Positions 35,661-43,493 of a stretch of DNA of 64,000 bases are shown in pieces. Every line of letters begins with the position of its first letter. The first letter of the stretch is position 1. The DNA comes from an uncultured Elusimicrobium sp. Lineage in GTDB: Bacteria; Elusimicrobiota; Elusimicrobia; Elusimicrobiales; Elusimicrobiaceae. The stretch lies in the NCBI GenBank assembly GCA_937891135.1, contig CALAFB010000082.1:96156-160155 (forward strand), in the 5' to 3' direction. The notes below the pieces were generated by a model. That model did no database searches, was not told where the DNA came from, and worked only from the letters and a program-made list of their open reading frames with translations. Made by a program: the position numbers and the translations under genes.

Positions 35661-35702
35661 ACTCATATCATAGCATTTATGAAGGGACTACCCCAAAATT
35701 AG

Positions 35703-36272
35703 TTATTTGAAAAAATGTACCGCCGAACCCACAATGAGTGTTTTCCCCCATATTTTGGTGCACCAATCTCCCAGATTATGTTTGTCTTTGAAATAAGTCG
35801 TATACTCCAGGCAACCTAATCCGCGCGAATTATAACCCCCTCCATATGCAATTTGTTTGTAAGGCATATAGTAAAACCCAGCCCATTGATACGGCCCGGC
35901 TTTGAGTCCCAGATAAATAGAACCGGTATAAGACCCTTCTTGGCTAATAGACAAGGTCCAATTTCCGTTTTCATGGCAATCCGTAGCTAAAGGATAAAAC
36001 TGAGAAAAGTTTCCGATATGACACCCGGCGTTCCATTCCGGTGATAAAGGAACATCCAATTGAGCAAAAGAAGAGGCATATTCCCCGTGTTGTAAGAAAT
36101 ATACTTCTTGCGCTTGTGCTAATTCTTTTAGTATCACAAGTTGCGCCGATGCGTCACTTTTTAATACGGCTTGTTGGTATTGCGGCAAGGCTACAGCTGC
36201 CAAAATACCAATGATAAGAATTACTACCAGTAATTCAATGAGGGTAAACCCTCTTTGTTTTTGATTTGTCAT
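35703..36272 (-). CDS. type IV pilin-like protein
   Basis: 189 aa. A very short leader MTNQKQRG precedes [20 protein letters not shown]. The C-terminal domain contains LAQAQEVYFLQHGEYASSFAQLDVPL and aromatic strands resembling those of the pilin at 29652 (AGPYQWAGFYYMPY against AGPYTGIGFVYWL), so these two are the closest pair. AGGAG lies 6 nt before ATG. Structured leader copy 6 precedes it. Confidence 0.93.
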   Translation of the reverse strand: MTNQKQRGFTLIELLVVILIIGILAAVALPQYQQAVLKSDASAQLVILKELAQAQEVYFLQHGEYASSFAQLDVPLSPEWNAGCHIGNFSQFYPLATDCHENGNWTLSISQEGSYTGSIYLGLKAGPYQWAGFYYMPYKQIAYGGGYNSRGLGCLEYTTYFKDKHNLGDWCTKIWGKTLIVGSAVHFFK

Positions 36273-36309
36273 TTTATACTCCTGTTATTTCATTTACAAT
36301 TTAATGTTT

Positions 36310-36519
36310 TTGGAATATAAAACGAACGGCCATTACCGTTAAGTATCTTCGAAGCCTTAACGATAACAACCGCAGCCCGCCGTTCCTACCTAAGCAGGAA
36401 CGGCAAACACTCGGCACACATTAGCCGTCGCTTTTGTGTGCCTGATAGCGGTTGTTCTTGGATTCGAAGATAACGTTTTTATACGTGCTCCGTATTCTAC
36501 ATACGGTTCCAAAAACAGC
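36310..36519 (-). promoter_or_regulatory. structured leader RNA, copy 6 (pilin at 35703)
   Basis: P1 is TATCTTCGAA (36344-36353) with TTCGAAGATA (36463-36472), 10 bp. P2 is AACAACCGC (36365-36373) with GCGGTTGTT (36448-36456), 9 bp, fully different from other copies yet paired. The 5' hairpin CCGTAT/ATACGG has loop TCTAC (36490-36506), next to the box CCAAAAACAG. Inner hairpins are GCCGTTCCT/AGGAACGGC and GGCACAC/GTGTGCC. Upstream TATACT near 36535-36545 is a likely -10. Confidence 0.8.
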
Positions 36520-36622
36520 AATAAATTGTATCTATAGTATAATAAAAAAAATGCCCGGATAACAAGGCAGCTGCCGCTACGTGTTTTCTAATGCGGGCTT
36601 ATATTTTCTCTACATAAAAATA

Positions 36623-36644
36623 GGGGGAAACTTACGTTTCCCCC
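36623..36644 (-). terminator. terminator of the SH3-domain gene
   Basis: GGGGGAAAC/GTTTCCCCC hairpin with a 4-nt loop; followed on the minus strand by TATTTTTATG. Confidence 0.8.
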
Positions 36645-36668
36645 GGTTGTGTTTAAAAAAATCACTAG

Positions 36669-37133
36669 TTATTGTTTAAAAAATCCCCACAGGTTGGCGT
36701 TATAAATCCATCCTTTGCAAATACCATCCGAAGCTTTTACAGGTTCATCTTTTACTTGAATCCATTTCCCTTTGCGGGAGATGTATTTAAAAGGATATCC
36801 TTTTTCTACCGTGCAGACAATATCGGAATCCGCAGACGGGCTTTTGCGTACGTTTAAATCTACTTTCGCAGACATTCCACCCGCAGGACTCAATAAAGAG
36901 GCGGAAATCCACCCTTGGTATCCTTCAAAATCTTTTACCAATACCCAGTCTTTATCTTCGTTGGTTTGTAACATAATTACCGGCGTATAATGCCAGGCGT
37001 AAAATTTAACATCACAATTCGTTCCGGCGCATTTGCGGATATTAGCCCGCTTGGCGTTGACGCTGGCATATTTTTGGGCAAAAACCGGCGCGGTAAAAAG
37101 TGCTAACAACAAAAAAACAATGATTTTTTTCAT
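36669..37133 (-). CDS. secreted bacterial SH3-domain protein
   Basis: 154 aa from ATG 37133 (AAGGAG 7 nt upstream). Signal peptide MKKIIVFLLLALFTAPVFAQ. Two SH3b-like repeats follow: ANIRKCAGTNCDVKFYAWH...WVLVKDFEGYQGWISASLL and LNVRKSPSADSDIVCTVEKGYPF...WIQVKDEP...CKGWIYNANLWGF. Such domains often bind cell-wall peptides. Single gene with its own terminator. Confidence 0.87.
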   Translation of the reverse strand: MKKIIVFLLLALFTAPVFAQKYASVNAKRANIRKCAGTNCDVKFYAWHYTPVIMLQTNEDKDWVLVKDFEGYQGWISASLLSPAGGMSAKVDLNVRKSPSADSDIVCTVEKGYPFKYISRKGKWIQVKDEPVKASDGICKGWIYNANLWGFFKQ

Positions 37134-37270
37134 AGTTCTCCTTACGTTATAAATACGGCTATAAAATTTCACACTAAAAGTATAGCAATACTGGGCAATA
37201 CTTTGCAAGCACTTTTTTGACAAGTCCTAAAAAAGTTATAATATAAAAAATTCCAAGCAGGAGACTTAGC

Positions 37271-37495
37271 ATGAAAGAAGCTGTAGAAAAAGTAATTAAC
37301 GAAATCCGGCCCATTTTACAAGCAGACGGCGGGGATATTGAACTGGTAAATGTAGATGAAAAAACCGGGATTGTAACCGTCGGGCTGCGCGGTCATTGTG
37401 GTAGCTGCCCGCACGCGCAAATGACGTTGCAAGCGGTAGTAGAACGCCGCATTAAAGCCGTGGTACCCGGTGTAACTGCCGTAGAACGCGTATAA
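37271..37495 (+). CDS. NifU C-terminal domain-like Fe-S scaffold
   Basis: 74 aa. It corresponds to the stand-alone NifU C-terminal (Nfu) domain, with LQADGGDIELV near the N-terminus and the cluster-binding pair in GHCGSCPHAQMTL. Delivers or holds an Fe-S cluster. TATAAT at about 37236-37241 and AGGAG 9 nt before ATG. The next gene starts 1 nt after its stop. Confidence 0.93.
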   Translation: MKEAVEKVINEIRPILQADGGDIELVNVDEKTGIVTVGLRGHCGSCPHAQMTLQAVVERRIKAVVPGVTAVERV

Positions 37496-37496
37496 A

Positions 37497-38306
37497 ATGC
37501 CGGTTGTTGATTTACATACCCACTCCACTTTTTCCGACGGAACTACTTCGCCGGAAGAGGTGGTTCATGCGGCCTTAAAGCGTCATGCTCAAATTTTGGC
37601 CCTTACCGACCATGACACCATGGACGGTACAGCCCGTGCTCACGCGTTAGCCCAAGAACGCGGCTTGCGTTTTGTATATGGGGTAGAAATTAGCACTTGC
37701 GAGCATGACCACTTGCACTTTACTGGCTATCATATTGATGTAACCGATCAATCATTTCAACAGTTTTTGGCTGATAACCGGGCCGCCCGTGAGCGGCGTA
37801 TCCGGCAAATTATCAAACAATTACAAGAGGCTGGCGTAGGTATTACCGAGGAAGACGTGTTTTCCCGCGCGTCCAACACAGTTTCCCGCGCGCACGTGGC
37901 CGATGCCTTACATGTAAAAGGATTTGCCCACTCCCGCCAAGCGGCATTCCGGCAGTATTTACTAGAAGGACAACCCGGCTATGTACCCGCTATTGGTGTA
38001 ACGGCCGTGGAAGCCATTCGCCGTATTAAACAGGCGGGCGGGTTGGCCGTCATTGCTCACCCGGGTATGGTAACAGAGCATTGGGATTTTCCGGCGTGGA
38101 CAGAAGCCGGGTTGGACGGGATAGAAGTGTTTTATCCGGCACACAGTTTTGCCATGCGTCAGGAACTGATGTATTTAGCAGACAGGTACGGTTTATTTGC
38201 TTCAGCCGGGTCAGACTATCACGGCCCGATGAGTGGGCGCACTACCGTTCCGGGCATCAACCTGCCGCAAAGTAACTATGATAAGTTACTAAGCAAGTTG
38301 TTTTAA
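37497..38306 (+). CDS. PHP-domain phosphoesterase (TrpH/YciV-like)
   Basis: 269 aa. Metal-binding motifs of the PHP family are clear: DLHTHSTFSDGTTSPEE, LALTDHDTMDG, VYGVEISTCEHDHLHFTGY, AVIAHPGM and SAGSDYHGP. Characterised relatives act as 5'-3' exonucleases on short RNAs or as 3',5'-nucleotide bisphosphate phosphatases. Coupled to the Nfu gene by a 1-nt gap; closed by a terminator. Confidence 0.92.
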   Translation: MPVVDLHTHSTFSDGTTSPEEVVHAALKRHAQILALTDHDTMDGTARAHALAQERGLRFVYGVEISTCEHDHLHFTGYHIDVTDQSFQQFLADNRAARERRIRQIIKQLQEAGVGITEEDVFSRASNTVSRAHVADALHVKGFAHSRQAAFRQYLLEGQPGYVPAIGVTAVEAIRRIKQAGGLAVIAHPGMVTEHWDFPAWTEAGLDGIEVFYPAHSFAMRQELMYLADRYGLFASAGSDYHGPMSGRTTVPGINLPQSNYDKLLSKLF

Positions 38307-38326
38307 TCTATCTGCCTTAGTATATA

Positions 38327-38366
38327 TTTAATAAAAATACCCGCTTTTGCGGGTACTTTTATTAAA
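38327..38366 (+). terminator. terminator after the PHP gene
   Basis: Core TACCCGC/GCGGGTA with a TTTT loop and flanking AATAAAA/TTTTATT arms, giving a T-run in both directions. Confidence 0.8.
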
Positions 38367-38400
38367 TATGGGGCAGCAATTTTTGATGGGGTGTGGGTTC

Positions 38401-38462
38401 TTAGACCGCGTAGCGCGGTTTCCCTGTTTATCAGGCAATTAACAGGCAAAAAACAGGCATTT
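38401..38462. repeat. inverted repeat and helically phased CAGGCA repeats
   Basis: ACCGCG-TAG-CGCGGT (38405-38419) is followed by three CAGGCA copies at 38432, 38443 and 38454, exactly 11 bp apart. Such phasing suits protein binding on one DNA face, such as integrase arm sites or an operator. No gene is seen in 38367-38653 otherwise. Confidence 0.5.
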
Positions 38463-38653
38463 GAAAAGTTTACCCTTTGGATTCTGGAGCCCTGCTGATA
38501 TAGGTGTTCCCGTCTAAGAAATATTTGCCGAAATATCTGCCAAAACACTCCAAATTCCCTACGCAGAGAAACAGGGAATATGCAGGGAAAAATAGTACAT
38601 ATTATTTGGATTTTGTATTATGTAGGTAATCTTATTTTGTAGAGGAAAAAAGT

Positions 38654-39928
38654 ATGAATCAAGAAACAAACCTAGAGCGAATTTTTTTATTTGGGAACGG
38701 CGCAACTCTTAGTATCGATCCGAATTTGAGCAATCTTTTAATTTGGGGAGTAGAGCAAGTTCGAAATTATAAGAACCAATATAATAAAGAATGGGAAGCA
38801 AATGAAAAAAACTTACTTGAGAATATAAAAAGTCATTTTGAATTTATTCTAAATCATTTACAAATGCTTTTCCGTAATTCTAATCACCTCAAACGTAGTA
38901 AGACACAAAGAGAGATAGAAAAATTTGATGATATATATAGTAAATTCTTAAATATTGTTGATAAATCAAGTTCGCAATATATTCGGGATTTTTTTGATAG
39001 AATCCACATTATTGAAGATTTAACAAAGTATATATTTGATAGAGCTTATGATAACAGTGAAGGGGGATATTTGTTCAAAGCATTTAAAAAAAATACATTG
39101 ATAGGTCCTATGGATGGCTCTGTAATTGACTCCTTTGAAAAATTACAAGTATTCATTTTGTCATTGTTCTGCTTAAAATATCAAAATAAGCCGACAGTAT
39201 ATGATGATTTTGTGAGATTATTACCAAAAGAAGAACATAAAGTAAAAAAGGTAATAAGTTTAAATTGGGATAATTTTTATGAGCAAGCTTTTCGTCGGGT
39301 AAGAAAAAATGAAGAATCTTTGCATATTTTTATTTCCAATCAAATAGCTATAGATGTCAACAATTCGGCTTGTGTTAATGAAGAATATCAAATTTTGAAA
39401 CCCCATGGATCTTTAGAGTATTATTGTTGCCAATCTCTTGAAAGTAGCAATGTGTCTGGTTGCTTTCGCGTCACGGTAATTCCACAAGAAATTTTGTATC
39501 ACAGAACGTCTTATGCGGGGAATAAATGTTTATTCCATCGAAAATTACGCACTTGCAAACATTATTATAATTTGTTTCCTTTCATTCAGCCTTATACAAG
39601 AATTGAACGTTCTTTACGCTCCATTCCTTTTGTGAGAATGGCTTTAGAATCTTCCAAAGAGATTTTATCTAAAAAACATGAATTAGTAGTAATTGGATAT
39701 AGCTTTTCACGAGATAAGAAAGGATGGATTGATTATGATCTCTTGCCTCTTTTTTTAGGAGCTGAGAATATTACAATTATTTCTAAAAATCAAAAGGAGG
39801 GGCTCAAGGTTAAACAAAATATGTTGGAAGAATTGCCTATAACAGATAAATCAAAAATTATAGTTGGCTCTTATAATGGGTTTGAAGATTATATTGATAA
39901 AAGTAAACAAGCAGGGCATTTGCTTTAG
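38654..39928 (+). CDS. SIR2-like domain protein, candidate anti-phage NADase
   Basis: 424 aa. The sequence opens IFLFGNGATLSID, similar to the nucleotide-binding start of SIR2-like domains, and later has KKVISLNWDNFYEQAF, LKPHGSLEYYCC and LVVIGYSFSRDKKGW, the usual order of motifs in this group (N-D/N, HGS, GYS). Many such proteins deplete NAD+ in abortive infection. The C-terminal 50 residues contain a Rossmann-like ITIISKNQKEG stretch. GAGGAAAA precedes ATG. It is AT-rich compared with the housekeeping genes to its left, stands alone, and opens the accessory block. Enzymatic activity is inferred. Confidence 0.75.
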   Translation: MNQETNLERIFLFGNGATLSIDPNLSNLLIWGVEQVRNYKNQYNKEWEANEKNLLENIKSHFEFILNHLQMLFRNSNHLKRSKTQREIEKFDDIYSKFLNIVDKSSSQYIRDFFDRIHIIEDLTKYIFDRAYDNSEGGYLFKAFKKNTLIGPMDGSVIDSFEKLQVFILSLFCLKYQNKPTVYDDFVRLLPKEEHKVKKVISLNWDNFYEQAFRRVRKNEESLHIFISNQIAIDVNNSACVNEEYQILKPHGSLEYYCCQSLESSNVSGCFRVTVIPQEILYHRTSYAGNKCLFHRKLRTCKHYYNLFPFIQPYTRIERSLRSIPFVRMALESSKEILSKKHELVVIGYSFSRDKKGWIDYDLLPLFLGAENITIISKNQKEGLKVKQNMLEELPITDKSKIIVGSYNGFEDYIDKSKQAGHLL

Positions 39929-40030
39929 AAGGAACAACGAATTTTTGTTCTCAAAAGATTTAATCGTAAATCTGTAGTAAGGCAAAAAAAGAGCTCATGT
40001 CGATAATAGGTTGAAAAAAATCAATTTCAC

Positions 40031-40867
40031 TTATTTCTTTTTAATCTGCTTTTTTGGTGTAAAGTCCGGCAGGGAACTCTTGGATGTAACTACCTTGGTT
40101 CCTGTGGCTTCTTCAAATTGTAAACGCGCTTGTTTGGCGAGTTTGCCGCCTTTTCGCCCGGCCACTTTATTTTCTTGTACGCCTTCGGCTTTGTCTTTTT
40201 CCGCAATTTGACGGGTGGATAATTCTGCCAACGCCGTAAAAAGCAGTTCGGCCTCACTCATGTGTTCGCGCAAGTTTTCGTGTTCTAACCCTTTTAGCTT
40301 TTTGTGTTGGGCAACGGACAAATCACTCCACTCTTGGTGGATGACGTTTGTGAGCATGGCAAAATCGTCCGATTTAGTAACACCGTGTGCTTGCCAGTAA
40401 TCAGTCAGTTTGTTGCGGGTTTCTTGGCCCATCATGCGCTGCTGTATCCACTTTTGGCTGCGCCCTTGGGCTTTCCAATGGGAACGCGCGCGGTCTAATG
40501 CTTTGGAGGGATCTGCGGTTTCCTGGATACGCTCATAGCCCACTTTGGCTAGCCACAATTTAAACGGTTCGGCTTTGGGGCTGGGGATAGATTGGATAAG
40601 GCGTAAAAGTTGTTCCGGGGTGGCTACGTCCGTAAGACGCATTTTGCCATCTGCGGCCACCATTTTCAAAGCGTGACAATTTGTCACGGTTTGGTTGCCT
40701 TCCTCTTTAAGACGTTGTTTTAATTTGCGCCAATAAGCCGCCGGGTCCTTGCTTTCAGTTAACGCATAAATCACATCTACAATAGAAAAATACCACGTTT
40801 CGGTCTTTTCGTCATAGTGGCGGCGGATTTTGAAATCTTCAAAAATGGCAAGTGCTGATTTAGTCAT
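40031..40867 (-). CDS. dinD: DinD-like protein with Bro-N domain
   Basis: 278 aa. The N-terminal Bro-N domain shows WYFSIVDVIYALTESKDPAAYWRKLKQRL (about residues 24-52). The C-terminal half resembles E. coli DinD (DNA-damage-inducible): QHKKLKGLEHENLREHMSEAELLFTALAE and AGRKGGKLAKQARLQFEE. The tail is Lys-rich. It follows lexA by 9 bp on the same strand, as expected of an SOS-controlled gene. Phage antirepressors share Bro-N, so a phage origin is possible. Confidence 0.8.
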   Translation of the reverse strand: MTKSALAIFEDFKIRRHYDEKTETWYFSIVDVIYALTESKDPAAYWRKLKQRLKEEGNQTVTNCHALKMVAADGKMRLTDVATPEQLLRLIQSIPSPKAEPFKLWLAKVGYERIQETADPSKALDRARSHWKAQGRSQKWIQQRMMGQETRNKLTDYWQAHGVTKSDDFAMLTNVIHQEWSDLSVAQHKKLKGLEHENLREHMSEAELLFTALAELSTRQIAEKDKAEGVQENKVAGRKGGKLAKQARLQFEEATGTKVVTSKSSLPDFTPKKQIKKK

Positions 40868-40876
40868 ATCGTCTCC

Positions 40877-41461
40877 TTAATTCATGCGTACCAGTTTGGC
40901 TAAAATTTCGACGGATGCGTCCGCCGGGAACGGCTCGTATTTGGCCTTATTGTCCGATACTAACCGGTAAGCGGGGCCGTTTTCCGTGTTATATTGCCCA
41001 AGACGCTTGATTTTGAGCCCGTCCGCTCTGCGGCACAACACCACACTCCCAATCGGTGGCAATTCACTCGTTTTGCGGAACATCAGCATATCCCCGTCAC
41101 TAATGGATGGCTCCATAGAATCGCCCTTGGCCTTAATAAAAAACAAATCCTGCGTAGGAGTAGGCAAAAACTTGGTAGGCATATTCACATAATCCACGAT
41201 GTTTTCTTCGGCAAAAATGTCCGTATCCCCGCATTGGGCAAACCCGTAAAAGGGGATGGGGGTAAACTCATCCACGGGCCTATGGGTGGCAATAAGTGAG
41301 TGTCCGTTACGCTCCAAAAAGTTCTCTTTAATCAGTTTGCGGATATGCACGTGCACGGTGCTGACCGATTTCAAGCCAACCGCTTTAGCCAGTTCTGCCA
41401 AAGTGATTTGCGGGTTTTGCTGGACGAGTTCTAAAATTTGTTTTTGTTTTGCCGAAAGCAT
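40877..41461 (-). CDS. lexA: LexA-type SOS repressor
   Basis: 194 aa from ATG 41461 (GGAG 8 nt before it); the open frame extends 16 codons further but without a site. N-terminal winged helix LAELAKAVGLKSVSTVHVHIRKL. C-terminal S24 peptidase: Ser115 in KGDSMEPSI and Lys152 in LKIKRL form the dyad. The self-cleavage site is Cys77-Gly78 (FAQCGDT), as in UmuD, where E. coli LexA has Ala-Gly. Spacing between cleavage site, Ser and Lys equals that of E. coli LexA. Divergent from the DUF5681 gene with an operator-like palindrome between. Confidence 0.92.
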   Translation of the reverse strand: MLSAKQKQILELVQQNPQITLAELAKAVGLKSVSTVHVHIRKLIKENFLERNGHSLIATHRPVDEFTPIPFYGFAQCGDTDIFAEENIVDYVNMPTKFLPTPTQDLFFIKAKGDSMEPSISDGDMLMFRKTSELPPIGSVVLCRRADGLKIKRLGQYNTENGPAYRLVSDNKAKYEPFPADASVEILAKLVRMN

Positions 41462-41480
41462 AATGTTCTCCAATACAAAC

Positions 41481-41509
41481 AGTATAACTCTTTTCGCGCA
41501 TTTAGTCAA
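41481..41509 (-). promoter_or_regulatory. lexA promoter
   Basis: On the minus strand TTGACT (41504-41509), a 17-bp spacer, TATACT (41481-41486); 19 bp before the lexA ATG. Confidence 0.8.
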
Positions 41510-41529
41510 TTTCTATAAAAAATAGAAAT
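41509..41529. promoter_or_regulatory. candidate LexA operator
   Basis: Perfect 8-bp inverted repeat ATTTCTAT-AAAAA-ATAGAAAT between the two divergent promoters, touching the lexA -35 box; a further AATAGAAAAT lies at 41541-41550 in the other promoter's spacer. Position suits autoregulation and joint control. Confidence 0.6.
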
Positions 41530-41531
41530 AA

Positions 41532-41560
41532 TTGACATAAAATAGAAAATATGTTTTAAT
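41532..41560 (+). promoter_or_regulatory. promoter of the DUF5681 gene
   Basis: TTGACA (41532-41537), a 17-bp spacer, TTTAAT (41555-41560). The start codon lies 95 bp downstream. Confidence 0.75.
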
Positions 41561-41654
41561 GTAGCGTGGGTTTTGCCGTTATCGGCAAGGGAAAATTATA
41601 AGTTCGAGAGGGATAACTATGGAAACAAATAAAACATAACACAAGGAGCTGTAT

Positions 41655-42716
41655 ATGAACGAAACTGAAGTAAAAGAACTACCCGCGCAAGCGGAACAAC
41701 CTACCACCGCACCCAAACAATACGAAGTAGGGTACGGCAAGCCACCTAAAAGCACACAATTCAAACCCGGCCAAAGCGGTAATCCAAAAGGCCGCACCAA
41801 AGGCAGTAGAAACGGTATATACACTTATATCCAACGCGAATTAAACTCGTCCATTACGCTTACGGACGGATCTAAAATTACCAAAGAACAGGGTTTTGCC
41901 CGCCAACTGACCAACAAAGCCCTCCGCGGCGATATCCAAAGCCAAAAGCTATTATTTAACATACACCAAAAAGGTCAGCGTAAAGATAAGGCCGAACTCT
42001 TTATGGGCCGACTGATTAAAGAGGGTTACGTAACGGAAGAAATGATAGATAATTTTCTCTATCATAACAAGATTATATCCTCTGCCAAGCCGTGCGACCC
42101 GATGAAGTGCGACTTGAACATGAATGCTATGTTTAAGCAGATAGGCGGTCGGAAGGCATTTGGTGCCGCGCTTATCTTAGCGGACTTACTATGCACGTAT
42201 GCGTGCCTATTTATTTTAGAAAACCTTTGGGAAGAAATATCCCAAGAATATGCCTATTGGCAAGGGGTAGATGATGCAACCGCTAACCTTGCTGAGGAAC
42301 AAAAAAATACACTTTACCAAACATTAGCCGCAAACCGCCCCATAGCGCGAATTACAGACGAAGAGTACGAACAAATCCAAAAAGTAATAGAGTTAGTGCG
42401 TATTGGGTTTATGCATCAGTTTAAAGAATATATGGACTTGATGGCAGAGAAAAGCGAGTATGCCACCGTGGAATGGGAATTTAAGCGCGGTGACATGCTA
42501 ACCCAAGCGCTAAAAAAGACGCATTTTCCATGGGAAATGAAAGAACTAACTGACAGTTACGAGTACTTTAAAGGAGTATGTCAATCGGCTCAAACCCTAC
42601 CGAGTTCCAGCCAATGTGCCAAGTACATTGACGGACTAAACATCAGCGAAGACGAGGCCATGCAAACAATACGAGAACTACTGTTGCCATTGCTATCTAA
42701 TCGATGTGAAGAATAA
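41655..42716 (+). CDS. DUF5681 domain protein
   Basis: 353 aa. Residues about 25-55 hold the DUF5681 pattern: GYGKPPKSTQFKPGQSGNPKGR then TKGSRN, a basic Gly/Pro-rich segment found in proteins of phages and integrated elements. The rest is helical and charged with no recognised enzyme motif. CAAGGAG lies 8 nt upstream. Divergent from lexA and likely under its control. The last 20 bp overlap the convergent small gene at 42697. Confidence 0.78.
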   Translation: MNETEVKELPAQAEQPTTAPKQYEVGYGKPPKSTQFKPGQSGNPKGRTKGSRNGIYTYIQRELNSSITLTDGSKITKEQGFARQLTNKALRGDIQSQKLLFNIHQKGQRKDKAELFMGRLIKEGYVTEEMIDNFLYHNKIISSAKPCDPMKCDLNMNAMFKQIGGRKAFGAALILADLLCTYACLFILENLWEEISQEYAYWQGVDDATANLAEEQKNTLYQTLAANRPIARITDEEYEQIQKVIELVRIGFMHQFKEYMDLMAEKSEYATVEWEFKRGDMLTQALKKTHFPWEMKELTDSYEYFKGVCQSAQTLPSSSQCAKYIDGLNISEDEAMQTIRELLLPLLSNRCEE

Positions 42717-43029
42717 ATTCTTCGCCTTTGATTACTTCCGCGTGGTCCGATAGATTGTATCCCTCAACTTTCCAACAACGTATGGTTTTGCGGTTGCAGT
42801 CAATCTCGTACCAGTAATCTAGGTCCGTATGAACTTGGTAGGCAATTTCGTACTTGTCATTTATATCTTTGACTAGATTATTGATGAGGATGTTTCCGTC
42901 CCAAGTATTAAGTTCCTTTTGACGGCGAATCAGATCGGCCCCAACTCCGTTCGGATATCCATCCCAATGGTGGTACAGCAGAACTTCCCGGTGTAGGTAA
43001 CTTATTTTGATTTGGCTTCTAGTGCTCAT
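42697..43029 (-). CDS. small phage-type protein, unknown function
   Basis: 110 aa. It begins MSTRSQIKISYLHREVLLYHHWDGYPNG, and the STRS start with HWDGYP..VG is shared by a family of small proteins of phages and mobile elements without known function. GGGAG lies 9 nt before ATG. It overlaps the 3' end of the DUF5681 gene tail to tail. Noncoding DNA of about 700 bp follows on the right. Confidence 0.7.
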   Translation of the reverse strand: MSTRSQIKISYLHREVLLYHHWDGYPNGVGADLIRRQKELNTWDGNILINNLVKDINDKYEIAYQVHTDLDYWYEIDCNRKTIRCWKVEGYNLSDHAEVIKGEEFILHID

Positions 43030-43261
43030 ATGTTTTCTCCCTTCTCGAAGTATTTTACGGCTTTTGCCGTATACACATTCACGCTTCTTCTAGGGAGAGA
43101 AGTCAAGCTAATTGAGTTATGGAAGTGCCTGATATGGGGAAATATATAGCGGAATTTGTGAATCTTCTCGTATTTTTGCTAAAATATAAGCGGAATTTAA
43201 CAAAATAAGGAGTAATGTAGTAAAACCCCAGTTGTGGGGTAAATTACAATTGTAGTTTAAT

Positions 43262-43493
43262 TCGTTTTTGGAATCCTATGAAGAATAGGATGGTTATTGA
43301 GGAAACTCAATAGTCATGTACATCCAAAGGCGGTCATTTAGGTGGGAAATTATTGGGAAGTCATGAGCCCGATGTTTTCTACCGAATGCTCGCAGTATCT
43401 TGTTTAGAATAATCTTCTATTCTGAGAATTTGCGGCTACGACTGCTGTTGGTTATACCTGTACATGACGTAACCGACAAGCAGTCGTTTTTTG
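43262..43493 (+). promoter_or_regulatory. structured leader RNA, copy 7, with strong terminator (upstream of polysaccharide cluster)
   Basis: Same design as the pilin leaders. Box GTTTTTGGAA at 43264-43273; hairpin TCCTAT/ATAGGA with loop GAAGA (43274-43290); hairpin ATTGAG-GAAA-CTCAAT; P1 GTCATGTAC (43313-43321) with GTACATGAC (43460-43468); P2 GCGGTC (43330-43335) with GACTGC (43440-43445). The terminator is far stronger here: 43438-43454 pairs with 43470-43487 over 17 bp with one bulge, followed by TTTTTTG. Its loop holds the 3' strand of P1, and its 5' arm overlaps P2. Confidence 0.8.

Noticed and set aside
38303..38548. 81-aa open frame on the minus strand after the PHP gene
   Set aside because: Overlaps the terminator and the phased repeats, has no ribosome-binding site and shows no family pattern.
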